DNA of 64,000 nt, taken from positions 43,686-107,685 of the forward strand of contig NZ_CAAAID010000010.1 in NCBI RefSeq assembly GCF_900639915.1, written 5' to 3'. Below the pieces are notes generated by a model. The model worked only from the letters and a program-made list of their open reading frames with translations, searched no databases and was not told where the DNA came from. The position numbers were made by a program, and so were the translations under genes. This document shows, piece by piece, positions 55,831-64,000 of this stretch (position 1 is its first letter; each line of letters opens with the position of its first letter). The DNA is from Legionella nagasakiensis (lineage in GTDB: Bacteria > Pseudomonadota > Gammaproteobacteria > Legionellales > Legionellaceae).

Positions 55831-55981
55831 AAAACTCTAACCCGTGCTATTATTCTTTTGTATTTTTGTTCAAAATCAGAACCAATAGGCTATCATATAC
55901 AATAAGATTAAAATTCCAACGAACAGGCTGATGCCGGTTACAACACCAGCATCAGAATGTATATTTAAACAGGATGGATTC

Positions 55982-57388
55982 ATGCGTTTTTTTAAACCTG
56001 TATTAAAGGGTGGAAGAGTGATTTCTCATTTGACTGACGTAGAAGGAAATTGGCGTTATCTGCAGCGATGGGCAGATCGCTCTCGCACCATTCAATGGCG
56101 AGAAGGAGCGTTAGCTTTTCGTCAACCCACAAGACCCATAACCCCAGCGTTCGTGTATGGGGGTGACTTTTGTGATAAAGGTCCAGGGGATTTGAGGATT
56201 GGGACAGCCCTCACGAGGTTTAAACAATCACACCCAACTCAGGTTCATTTGCTTGCCGGCAATCGTGAAATCAAATGCCGTCGATTTACGTATGAACTCG
56301 ACCCCAATAAAATAAGAGAGCGTCTATTGCGCGGACCTGCTGCTTTTTGGCGGACAGAAGTTATGCCGCGTGACTATGTTATTCGACAGATGCAACGAGA
56401 GCACGCCACCGTTTCTGAAGATGAAGTAGGGCGGTATATTGGCAGACTGAGTACAGAACAATGTCAAACTCTCTATCTACAATGGATGTTAAATGAAACG
56501 ATGGGATGCGCTGCCTTCAAAGACAAGCCCAGTACCTTTGAATATCGACGCATGGAATTGGCAGAACTGTCAGGGCAATCACCGGATAGCATTCGTGATG
56601 AAACGGTGACTCAAAGCTTTATTGATTCTGTTTCTCCAACTGGTGTTGTAACGGAATATCTGAGAAACGCTCAACTTGGCGTCCTATTAGGCGAAACTTT
56701 ATTTCTACATGGTGCCGTAACACCAGCCAATATTGGCTACGTTCCTGGACTATCGGAATCAGGTAAGCGTATTGATAATGCTAAAGAATGGGTTGACGCG
56801 CTTAATGCATGGTATAAGGCACAAATTGAAGATTGGGAAAAAAAACCGGTAGAGGATGAGATGACACCCCCCGGCCACAAACCCTTGGATCGTTATGTGC
56901 TCTTTAATCCAAAATCCGTGGTGACTACCAACTGGTATCAACATAATCAGTTAGCGCCCATTTCAGAAGACGTTGTGCGCTTTTTAAATCGCGCTGGCAT
57001 TTACCGCGTTGTCACAGGCCACCAACCCTTTTCCGATTTTCCTTTAATCATCCGACAGCCGTCATTGGAGGTTATTGTTGGCGATACTGGTTATAGCGAT
57101 CCTGACAATCCACATGATAACCGCGGCAAGGCCATTCATAATTTAGAAATAACCGAGAAAGGAAGTGCAGAAATTGATGCTGTAAGACAAGATGGTTCTT
57201 CGATGGAGCTACACTTGCCATCTAAAGTACAAGTGCGGATGGGACGAGATATTGAACTTGGCCATTTTACTGAAGATGCTCGTCTAATTCGACCAGGCAA
57301 TGATGCTCAATACGTCAGCAGCCAATTGGATGGCTTTGCCGTGAGAGATCGTCCGATCGAACTGCCCAGAAGTCGTTCAACGCTTTAA
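55982..57388 (+). CDS. Eukaryotic-like metallophosphatase, candidate effector
   Basis: 468 residues from ATG 55982 (AGGA seven bases upstream); ATG 55931 adds 17 residues but its ribosome site is too close. PPP-type phosphatase motifs are present in variant form: LTDVEGNW, GGDFCDKGPGDLR (family GDxxDRG), LAGNREIK (GNRE in place of GNHE), LFLHGAV and VVTGHQPFSDFP, then VGDTGYS. A ~150-residue helical insert separates the metal motifs. A Ser/Arg tail ends the protein. Legionella encode secreted PPP-like phosphatases, so host targeting is plausible; not shown here. Confidence 0.72.
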   Translation: MRFFKPVLKGGRVISHLTDVEGNWRYLQRWADRSRTIQWREGALAFRQPTRPITPAFVYGGDFCDKGPGDLRIGTALTRFKQSHPTQVHLLAGNREIKCRRFTYELDPNKIRERLLRGPAAFWRTEVMPRDYVIRQMQREHATVSEDEVGRYIGRLSTEQCQTLYLQWMLNETMGCAAFKDKPSTFEYRRMELAELSGQSPDSIRDETVTQSFIDSVSPTGVVTEYLRNAQLGVLLGETLFLHGAVTPANIGYVPGLSESGKRIDNAKEWVDALNAWYKAQIEDWEKKPVEDEMTPPGHKPLDRYVLFNPKSVVTTNWYQHNQLAPISEDVVRFLNRAGIYRVVTGHQPFSDFPLIIRQPSLEVIVGDTGYSDPDNPHDNRGKAIHNLEITEKGSAEIDAVRQDGSSMELHLPSKVQVRMGRDIELGHFTEDARLIRPGNDAQYVSSQLDGFAVRDRPIELPRSRSTL

Positions 57389-57429
57389 GGTCTGTCATCA
57401 ACAGACCTTAAAGCCATCCTAAGGATGGC
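57386..57429. terminator. Two tandem hairpins between convergent genes
   Basis: TAAGGTCTGT (57386-57395) pairs exactly with 57401-57410, and GCCATCCT (57413-57420) pairs with 57422-57429. They fill the gap between the phosphatase stop and the panE stop. Their order and symmetry suggest stopping in both directions, though T-runs are short. Confidence 0.6.
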
Positions 57430-57435
57430 GCCGAA

Positions 57436-58398
57436 TCACCCATGCTCTAGGTTTGATCCATGAAATTTTTGTTCATGAAATTTGCTATAAAATTTGTTTA
57501 ATAATTCAGAATGAACAGGTATCCTCATTTTTTTCTGTTGTGCAAGCTTCACCAAATGCTCATTAAGATAATATATTTCTGTTTGTTTATTGTTCTCTAT
57601 ATCTTTATACATGGAGGAATAATTATCGGTAGTGCTTTCAATCACAGAGATAACCTTATGAAATAACTCTTCAGCGGATAAATCCATTCCATAAACACGG
57701 ATTACTTGGGTAACTTCACAGGATAAATTTTTCAATATCTCCTTATGGAAAAGCAAATCCCCATTTTTGCATTTGAATAACGCTGTCAATAAATTGATAC
57801 AGCAATTGATTGCAAATTTTTCCCACAGTATAGGCTGGATATTTCCTACCCATTGATAAGGGAGTTTTGCTTTTGCAAAAGTAGCACAAACGGACTTTAT
57901 TTCTTTTGGAGTATATTGACCAATGGCTTGACCTAAATAAAATTTGCCTCCTAAAAACGCCCTGACTGCAAATGCACTTTCCTGATAAGCACCGATGGTA
58001 CTAATACCTAAAATAACGCGCGATTGCGGCAAAGACGTTTTAATTTCATCTAAAACGCCCAAGCCATTATGAATTAAGATAATGATACTGTTAGGATGTA
58101 AATTTTGTTTTAACCGCATTAAAAGTCCGGTGATGTCATAAGCTTTTACACAACAAAGCAAATAATCAATTGGCTCATCACCAAGATGATCCAGCACAGT
58201 GGCTTCAGGACAAGCAGTAAAAACAGAGTGTGCTTTTAAAATGGTTAACTCTGACTGTTGATAGATGGATAATTGTTGCTCGTTTTTTAAAATCAAACGA
58301 ACGTCCACACCGGTTTGATGGAAACATCCAGCCACCACACTACCTAAGGCACCAATGCCTGCAATATGCCAAATTGGATCCTGTTCAGTAACAGTCAT
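57436..58398 (-). CDS. panE: 2-Dehydropantoate 2-reductase (ketopantoate reductase)
   Basis: 320 residues. The dinucleotide loop GIGALGSVVAG starts the Rossmann fold; LLCCVKAYDI holds the conserved Lys near residue 85; the C-terminal domain has WEKFAINCCINLLTALF, whose first residues match the KxxxN-type catalytic block, and SSMYKDIENNKQTEIYYLN, the family's substrate-binding segment. It reduces ketopantoate with NADPH in pantothenate (CoA) synthesis. AGGAG seven bases before ATG 58398; overlaps the upstream small gene by one base. Confidence 0.85.
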   Translation of the reverse strand: MTVTEQDPIWHIAGIGALGSVVAGCFHQTGVDVRLILKNEQQLSIYQQSELTILKAHSVFTACPEATVLDHLGDEPIDYLLCCVKAYDITGLLMRLKQNLHPNSIIILIHNGLGVLDEIKTSLPQSRVILGISTIGAYQESAFAVRAFLGGKFYLGQAIGQYTPKEIKSVCATFAKAKLPYQWVGNIQPILWEKFAINCCINLLTALFKCKNGDLLFHKEILKNLSCEVTQVIRVYGMDLSAEELFHKVISVIESTTDNYSSMYKDIENNKQTEIYYLNEHLVKLAQQKKMRIPVHSELLNKFYSKFHEQKFHGSNLEHG

Positions 58399-58643
58399 TA
58401 TTGACTCCTAGGACTTAATGGAGGATATGCTGGAACTAGCCAATAGACCACGTTCGTGTGGGGAAGTTCATTGAGAGAGTATTCTTCAACTGCGGCTTGA
58501 AGTGCAAGGCATACATTACCTAGGTCCTCCTTTGAAAAATCAGGCGCAAGATTTCCTTCGTAAAGATCAAGAGGTCTTGTCAAGTAATCTGAATGTAATA
58601 ACCCTGTTAAAACAAAAGAAGGAGGACTAGCGATTGTTCTCAT
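58398..58643 (-). CDS. Small uncharacterised protein preceding panE
   Basis: 81 residues from ATG 58643, no clear ribosome site. Its TAA shares a base with the ATG of panE, which implies operon and translational coupling. The body is acidic and helical (LDLYEGNLAPDFSKEDLGNVCLALQAAVEEYSLNE) with a Pro-rich end. No family recognised. The 250 bases between this gene and the helicase remnant hold no recognisable frame. Confidence 0.5.
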   Translation of the reverse strand: MRTIASPPSFVLTGLLHSDYLTRPLDLYEGNLAPDFSKEDLGNVCLALQAAVEEYSLNELPHTNVVYWLVPAYPPLSPRSQ

Positions 58644-58895
58644 CAATATATTCCATGCGAAAAATAAAATGATACCAAAACTACAAAGTCAGGACTTATG
58701 AAAAACCTCAAGGTCAAGGCAAAAATAAATTTGCTGAGGAAGTTTAGACTAACTAAATGACTGAATCAAAATTTCTTTTTAACGCAGAAAAATTGGGAGT
58801 TTTCGTAAATCCTGAAGGTTAGTAAAAACACAGCCGGCCATGTAGTCTTAAATAAATCAATAAACACTTCTTTGTGCATTTTCATATATAATTCT

Positions 58896-59759
58896 ATGAC
58901 CTTAATTCAATCAAACAACTTAGATTGGGCGCACCCCATTGTTCGCAATTGGTTTATTGATAAATTTTCCTTACCAACAGAACCACAGACACAAGGGTGG
59001 CTGCACATCCTTGGCTGGTATTCTTGTGCCGCAAATGCAAGTTTTATACATATCTCCTCTAAAAGTGTCCTCTGCATCATTGCAAAATTTATTGGTCTTA
59101 AGTCATGTGGCAAAAACCATCTATGCGTATTTGCAAGAGCATGGCGCTTCTTTTTTTGTCGATATGGTGGCTGACGTTGGTCATCTTCGCTCAAAAATCG
59201 AAGCAGGATTGTGGGAACTTGTTGCTGCCGGTCTTATTACCGCCGATGGCTTTGATAACCTTCGATCCTTAATTGACCCACGTCGCCGCTTGCGTAGGCG
59301 AGGGCATTATCCCTCTGTGATGGGACGCTGGTCGCTATTATCCATCAAGAAATCGGTTGACCCAGTCCGGCAATTAGAAGCCGCGTGTTGGATACTTCTT
59401 AAACGCTACGGTGTATATTTTCGGGAATTATTGGTCCGAGAAAAAATAGTCCACGTTGGCATACGTTGTTAGACACGTTTCGCCTATTGGAAGAACGAGG
59501 AGAAATCCGAGGGGGTCGCTTCATCCAAGGCTTCACGGGCGAGCAATTTGCCCTTCCTTATGCCGTTGACTCCTTACGGGCTATGAACAAATCAAAGCCA
59601 GAAACACCGACCATTACTCTTTCTGCAGCCGATCCATTAAATCTTGCCGGCATTATATTAGCCGGCGAGCGCATTCCGGCACTGTCAGGAAAAAAGTGCT
59701 ATTCCAGCACAGTGCTTTACAAGCCTTGTCTTCATAAACAACCTCATTTTACAGAGTAA
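58896..59759 (+). pseudogene. lhr: Lhr-type DNA helicase, remnant with a very large internal deletion
   Basis: The first ~35 codons from ATG 58896 (IQSNNLDWAHPIVRNWFIDKFSLPTEPQTQGWLHI) match the N-terminus of large Lhr-like ATP-dependent helicases. The next recognisable part is the far C-terminus: SHVAKTIYAYLQEHGASFFVDMVADVGHLRSKIEAGLWELVAAGLITADGFDNLRSLIDP, DPVRQLEAACWILLKRYGVYFRELLVRE, and in another frame (59466 on) LDTFRLLEERGEIRGGRFIQGFTGEQFALPYAVDSLRAM...GIILAGERIPALSG. Everything between, including all helicase motifs (over 1000 residues normally), is gone, with at least two frameshifts. Dead gene. Confidence 0.82.
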
Positions 59760-59770
59760 AAAAACACGCC

Positions 59771-62008
59771 TCACTTCCTGCCAAGTCGTTGCTCGTGATC
59801 TTCTTCTTGTTCTACGCCGTCTTCTCTTACATCATCTAATGTGATTTTAAAAAATCTTACTTTATCTCCGCGAGCAATTGTACTCGTAACATCAGTAACT
59901 ACAGGCGTAGCAACAGCGGGGGATGCATCCATTTCACCAAAAGAAGCTAAAGCAGCAGCCAGAGGATCAACGTTCCGTCCTTCAACAGAACCATCGCTCA
60001 TCCTCATCGTGCCAGTATCATCCCTTCGCACCATCGTGCCAGTATCGTCTCTTCGCACCATCGTGCCAGTATCGTCTCTTCGCACCATCGTGCCAGTGTC
60101 ATCGCCCATCAGGCGTATCATAGTGCCAGTAGCATCGCCTATTTGCACGTGCAAATCATCACCATGTGCCACTTCCTCCGTTTCTTCCTTCCTATCTCTT
60201 TTCTCTAAAGTCTCTAAAACTTGGCACAAATCTTTTTGCAGAGGGCTAACTTGATAGCCAGCGTCGGAACATATCACCAACAATTCTCTAGTTTTTGCAT
60301 CTGGGATAGGAATGGTTGTTACGTCTAAATCTTTAATCTTCGTAACCCGAGGCACTTCTCTAATGCCCAACTTGTGCAAAAACCAATCTCCCAAGCTGGA
60401 TTTTCTTAAATCTTCTGCAAGAAGACGCTCTTCCACTTGTTTAAAATAACCATCCAAACTTGCTTTGATGGCACTTCTGCTTAAAAGCGATTTTAAATTA
60501 CGGATCCCAGATAATTGCTCTTTATGTGTAGGAGTTATTTCTTCTGCGGTTAATACCTGACGTATGAGTTGTAAATTTTCTGCGTCTTTCTGACGACATA
60601 CTATGGAGGAAGGCGAACACGCTCCAAGTTTTTGTAAAAATATCGTTGATGGTAAATGAATCTCTTTTAATAGTGCATTAAAGTTTTGGATGGATAATCT
60701 ATCTTCAGGTGTAGAGCGGGTTAATTCTTCAACAAGTATGGAAATATTTCGAATTTCATTAGAGGGATTTTTTACAAGACTACTGATAGAATTCCACTCT
60801 AGAAATTTTTGAAAACCTTCGTCCTCTGTCATATCTAAAGGTATTAACTTACTTTTACACATAAATTCTTTTAATGCCATACCCACCTGATATGACATAT
60901 AAGAAGGCATATCAAGAGTAGTTTTTCTTGCTTTTAGCATGTTCATTCCAACCTCGTCTGTTGTCAGACATGCTTGGTATTCAGGTGCGGCATAAGCTGG
61001 GGAACTACTAATGTCCATGACCTTAGGATTTTTCTTATCGGTGAGTGTTTTTCGATCACTGATGACAATTTTTCCATCGTCAACCAAAAAATTCGATAAC
61101 TTAATGTCAGGATGATAATGACCAGAATCCATTAATTTTACGCAAAAATCAGACAATTGAGAAAAGAGATTTTCTGCTTCGGCAACAACCCCTTCAGGCT
61201 TCTTGTCAGCCAGTGTACTGGCATAACTTTCCAGATCGCCTCCTCTTGCCAACTGACTCACCACGACAGGTCTATATTCCGTGTCTCCATCTATATCAAA
61301 AGGAACCATTAAAGTCGCATAATCTTCAGAAAAATATTCACTGACTTCATGAGATTGCAATCGTTGCTCTTTTCCCAGGCTGTTTCTATCTTCTACTCTG
61401 ATGACCAGTTTTTCCCCTTCGCTGACCGTTAATATAAAATTTTTATTATTCCCATCAGGATTCCCTAAGACACTGGTTTCATATTCATCAAAATATTGAC
61501 GGACATACCCCTGAATAGCATCCACCTTTGCATAGGTTAAAGCCAAAAAGTTTGCATGCCGAGCAACTTTTTCCTGAAGCGCTTCATCCCTGGTATACTG
61601 ATCAAAAATAGCAAGGTTGCTTTTAGCAAATGCCTCTATTGTCGCAGGAGTGACTTCATCTGCACTAAAGAGGGCATCTCTGCTGCTCATCGCTGCAAAA
61701 AGTGACGTCTCATCAGCAACAATATCTTCAGCAAAGCGCTTTACCGCTTGGGCAAACTCAATACTTTGCAATAACTCAGATGAGTCACGATGAATGCCAT
61801 AAACTTGCAAATGAGCTTCCAATCCTTCACGACCTAATTGATTTCTCCATGAAATGAGTTGAGGATTTGTTGTGCCCTTGAGATAGTAATTAATTTTTTG
61901 TAAGTAAAATAATTTTTCTAAATCACTATTTTCTTCTTTATTGTATGCTTCAATTAAATCGTTTAATGTTTTAGGCAGTCTATAACCTGTTTTATTTAAT
62001 TTGGGCAT
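59771..62008 (-). CDS. Eukaryotic-like Ser/Thr protein kinase with tandem TGTM motifs, candidate effector
   Basis: 745 residues with GAGG six bases before ATG 62008. Residues ~1-180 are helical. The kinase domain (~185-445) shows a catalytic loop HPDIKLSN at 299-306 (D301, K303, N306), an altered DFG-type site (SDRK, D318 with R-K after it) and an APE motif (A341-P342-E343) in SSPAYAAPEY. The beta-3 Lys is unclear (KLVIRVED at 200-207). A second helical part follows, then residues 625-668 repeat T-G-T-M five times (D-A-T-G-T-M-I-R, three D-D-T-G-T-M-V-R-R, D-D-T-G-T-M). This resembles Hippo-kinase MST1/2 linker motifs. Legionella kinases (LegK) are translocated effectors; no known member is identified by eye. 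Confidence 0.8.
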   Translation of the reverse strand: MPKLNKTGYRLPKTLNDLIEAYNKEENSDLEKLFYLQKINYYLKGTTNPQLISWRNQLGREGLEAHLQVYGIHRDSSELLQSIEFAQAVKRFAEDIVADETSLFAAMSSRDALFSADEVTPATIEAFAKSNLAIFDQYTRDEALQEKVARHANFLALTYAKVDAIQGYVRQYFDEYETSVLGNPDGNNKNFILTVSEGEKLVIRVEDRNSLGKEQRLQSHEVSEYFSEDYATLMVPFDIDGDTEYRPVVVSQLARGGDLESYASTLADKKPEGVVAEAENLFSQLSDFCVKLMDSGHYHPDIKLSNFLVDDGKIVISDRKTLTDKKNPKVMDISSSPAYAAPEYQACLTTDEVGMNMLKARKTTLDMPSYMSYQVGMALKEFMCKSKLIPLDMTEDEGFQKFLEWNSISSLVKNPSNEIRNISILVEELTRSTPEDRLSIQNFNALLKEIHLPSTIFLQKLGACSPSSIVCRQKDAENLQLIRQVLTAEEITPTHKEQLSGIRNLKSLLSRSAIKASLDGYFKQVEERLLAEDLRKSSLGDWFLHKLGIREVPRVTKIKDLDVTTIPIPDAKTRELLVICSDAGYQVSPLQKDLCQVLETLEKRDRKEETEEVAHGDDLHVQIGDATGTMIRLMGDDTGTMVRRDDTGTMVRRDDTGTMVRRDDTGTMRMSDGSVEGRNVDPLAAALASFGEMDASPAVATPVVTDVTSTIARGDKVRFFKITLDDVREDGVEQEEDHEQRLGRK
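60005..60136 (-). repeat. Tandem 27-bp coding repeat in the kinase gene
   Basis: Three exact-phase 27-base units encode D-D-T-G-T-M-V-R-R, flanked by two partial or diverged units (DATGTMIRLMG and DDTGTM). Copies differ by few bases (for example GAC/GAT, AGA/AGG), so the array is recent and can gain or lose units in frame. Confidence 0.9.
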
Positions 62009-62319
62009 AACGACCTCACAATAACAGCGTATTTAATTTAAATTTTAGAACAAATATTGATCATATGCTCAAATAAAGATCATTTGCACCAATTGATTTT
62101 TAAATATCCGCTGTAAAAATAGGCGGGCCGTTAACCCTTTATAAGTTGGCCTCCTTGCGTCAGGAACATAGAAGGTTGAATAAACTTAGCTAGTATTCGC
62201 CTGAGTTAGAGATAGACGGTCTATGGAATTTTGGCAAGCGATTAAGCTTGTTCGATGAAATGATTAATCTTTAAAGATGACATTAACTCATTAATCAATG
62301 ACTGGATGCGTAAGATGAG
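62009..62319. other. Intergenic region between the kinase gene and the synthase gene
   Basis: About 310 bases without a frame of note. It must carry the kinase promoter (leftward). No T-rich terminator hairpin stood out after the synthase stop at 62320; sequence is AT-rich with a small GC-rich patch near 62123-62132. Confidence 0.45.
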
Positions 62320-64000
62320 TTATATAAAATCAGCAATTCTACGTTCATCATCCTGTAGTAAAATTGTCATGGTACGATTCAATTCATAAGCTATTTGATC
62401 TTTACAGTCTTTTGTTAATGGCCCATTAATCGAAAATCGATATTCACCATATTGATCCTTTGTAAAATATAACCATAAAGCTTGATTACCTATAGGGCGA
62501 TCCACCGTGCCATAATGATAAGGGGTACTGGACTCAAGGCCTTCGAAATTCATATCCCTAGGTCCTTTGATAAAAAAGTTTGCTGTAATGTTAATCGCTA
62601 TTCTTAAGCGAGCCGGCTGTTGCAACGGCAGATTTAACTTAAGTAATTTATTGAGGTAATATTTAACTAAAATCTCTAGTCGACGTCCTCGTGCTTGGCT
62701 CAGACTTCTAAGTTGGTAATCCACTACAGTTGAATTAAGCTTACTTTTTTTGAAATGTTTTGTAAGAGTAAATTTACTATATAGATAGATTAAATATTGT
62801 CCAAACGATAACCCAGAACCTTGTAAGCCCGTACTTTTGATGGTATGGGGACATTTTTGATAGGGCGCCGTGATTGCAAGCTGTTCCTCAATTGACCTGA
62901 GAAAATCAATAAATTTATAGTCTTCATTTAAGGTAATATTTATTATTTTATATTCTGTAAACAAGCCGATAACCGATCTATAACGACTACCCTCTCTGGC
63001 GCTGTGCAATATTGTAATAGGAATTTTCTTTTGATTGCTGAGTTTGTAAAAAACAATTTGGCATGCAGCCATTAAACCGATGCTCACATTAATATTTTTT
63101 TCTTGGTGCCATTCTTTAAATGTTTCAATAAGTTGAGCATCCATAGGATAATGAAATAAATTTTGGGGTTGGTTGGCTGCATCAGGCAAGTGGTACGCAC
63201 GACCGAAACTCAACCTTTGAAATTTTTTATTATAAGCTCGCCAAAAAGCAATTTTATTTTGTAAGTCTTTTTCATAATGAGCATTATTTTGTTTTACAAA
63301 ATCAAAATAGGTATATTTTTCTGATACAGGCACAAGGCTTTTCCCTTGCAGAAGGGTTTCGTAGTTTTTCCTGAATTGATCGAATAGCATTCGGTACGAA
63401 GGGTCATCGATTATAATATGAGGTATCATGATGTGTAATTCATGCAGATCATGATTCAATTTATAAAGATAAACCCTAATCAGAGGTGGTTCTGTTAATG
63501 GAATTAACTGTTGTATATTGTCATAAAATATTTTATTTAACGTATTCTGATCATAATTTAAAGAAATGTCTTCATAGATCAATTTGAATTGGCCTTGTTT
63601 TTTTAGCATTTGGATGGGTGCCTTTTCGCTAAAGTTTATCCAAAAAGCACTATTTTGCTGAATGGTAAAACCAAAGGCCTGCTCCAGGTATTTCCTGTTT
63701 AGATTACCGCATAGCTGTAACTGCATACCGCAATTGAAACTGGCGCCTAGTTTGTTGAATATCCAGAATACATATTGAGTATCACATAAAGCCATTTCTT
63801 CATTGGATGGATGTTCAAGAGTCAGCGGCTCACGTATTTTCTCGAAGACTGGTTGTAATTCATTGGCAATATTTTTTGCGATTTTGTCGATTCTTGGTTC
63901 ATTAATAAAATATTCGATGGGCAGGCTAAGCGCAGGACAGCACAATTTATCATGAATTCGGTTTCTAAGTTCCAACGCCGTCAGGGAATCCATTCCCAGG
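62320..64000 (-). CDS. Polyketide/nonribosomal peptide synthase, C-terminal ACP and condensation-type domain (partial)
   Basis: The frame enters from the right edge and stops at 62320. The first visible residues, LGMDSLTALELRNR, are the phosphopantetheine attachment site of an acyl-carrier domain (Ser in GMDSL), of the polyketide type. After a short linker comes a ~430-residue condensation/PapA-like acyltransferase domain: TQYVFWIFNKLG, the catalytic H-x-x-x-D motif (PHIIIDDPS, with D-D where NRPS domains have D-G), SYRMLFDQF, and GLFTEYKIINI. There is no thioesterase, so this domain probably releases or esterifies the chain. The product cannot be predicted. Confidence 0.78.
   Translation of the reverse strand, partial: LGMDSLTALELRNRIHDKLCCPALSLPIEYFINEPRIDKIAKNIANELQPVFEKIREPLTLEHPSNEEMALCDTQYVFWIFNKLGASFNCGMQLQLCGNLNRKYLEQAFGFTIQQNSAFWINFSEKAPIQMLKKQGQFKLIYEDISLNYDQNTLNKIFYDNIQQLIPLTEPPLIRVYLYKLNHDLHELHIMIPHIIIDDPSYRMLFDQFRKNYETLLQGKSLVPVSEKYTYFDFVKQNNAHYEKDLQNKIAFWRAYNKKFQRLSFGRAYHLPDAANQPQNLFHYPMDAQLIETFKEWHQEKNINVSIGLMAACQIVFYKLSNQKKIPITILHSAREGSRYRSVIGLFTEYKIINITLNEDYKFIDFLRSIEEQLAITAPYQKCPHTIKSTGLQGSGLSFGQYLIYLYSKFTLTKHFKKSKLNSTVVDYQLRSLSQARGRRLEILVKYYLNKLLKLNLPLQQPARLRIAINITANFFIKGPRDMNFEGLESSTPYHYGTVDRPIGNQALWLYFTKDQYGEYRFSINGPLTKDCKDQIAYELNRTMTILLQDDERRIADFI

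Noticed and set aside
60005-60136. Possible CRISPR array
   Set aside because: Units are contiguous 27-base coding repeats without unique spacers and lie inside a protein gene.
59841-60254. Plus-strand open frame with repeated IVPVSSLRT-like units
   Set aside because: It is antisense to the kinase tail; the repeat comes from the TGTM-coding array and there is no ribosome site.
1-64000. tRNA and rRNA genes
   Set aside because: No cloverleaf-like or rRNA-like sequence was noticed in any intergenic region; a covariance search would be the decisive check.

Overview
The window looks like a chromosome segment of a non-pneumophila Legionella species, or a very close relative. The DNA is AT-rich. 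Several genes belong to Legionella-type families: outer-membrane proteins, large coiled Dot/Icm-effector-like proteins, and a eukaryotic-like protein kinase. The housekeeping genes have a gammaproteobacterial flavour. The genus call is inference from protein families; no rRNA or tRNA gene was seen.

Layout. 1-6 kb: the end of a DUF4129/TgpA-type membrane protein, then a complete tripartite RND efflux operon (adaptor, pump, TolC-like channel) behind a perfect palindrome. 6-19 kb: ordinary core-like genes, namely a DUF3775 protein, a BON lipoprotein, an FrsA-like hydrolase, a PatZ-type acetyltransferase, a lipid kinase plus metallophosphoesterase pair, MscS, FUSC, a dihydrolipoamide-dehydrogenase-like flavoprotein, an ornithine-cyclodeaminase-like enzyme and a broken response regulator. 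19-26 kb: a secreted GH19 chitinase, a ~1,620-residue repeat-built effector-like protein, and a wrecked transposase ending in a perfect 78-bp copy of the effector gene's 3' part. 26-46 kb: a Bcr/CflA transporter, a choloylglycine-hydrolase remnant, a di-haem cytochrome, two outer-membrane proteins (one with its ribosome binding site buried in a hairpin, one frameshifted at a C7 tract), SugE, DsbD, Ada, a two-component system divergent from a Spy/CpxP-like protein, a glutamate-synthase-like protein, an NCS2 permease with an extra C-terminal domain, a hairpin repeat element, a PmtA-like methyltransferase, short-chain dehydrogenases and a LigD-type phosphoesterase pseudogene.

46-64 kb is the accessory region. 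It holds an effector-like protein whose C-terminus runs into foreign GC-rich DNA, transposase debris, an HExxH membrane protein, a DJ-1 family protein, a CopA-CopB fusion, an MHS transporter, two more effector-like genes (one a phosphatase), panE, an Lhr helicase pseudogene with a very large internal deletion, a eukaryotic-like kinase with five TGTM motifs in tandem, and the 3' end of a polyketide/nonribosomal peptide synthase.

The strongest candidate for a new biological system is the kinase at 59.8-62.0 kb. Its tail carries repeated D-T-G-T-M motifs like the phospho-threonine-methionine linker motifs of the Hippo kinases MST1/2, which suggests host-signalling mimicry. Other notable points are the copper oxidase/outer-membrane fusion, the hairpin-masked start at 28,985, and at least eight decaying genes.
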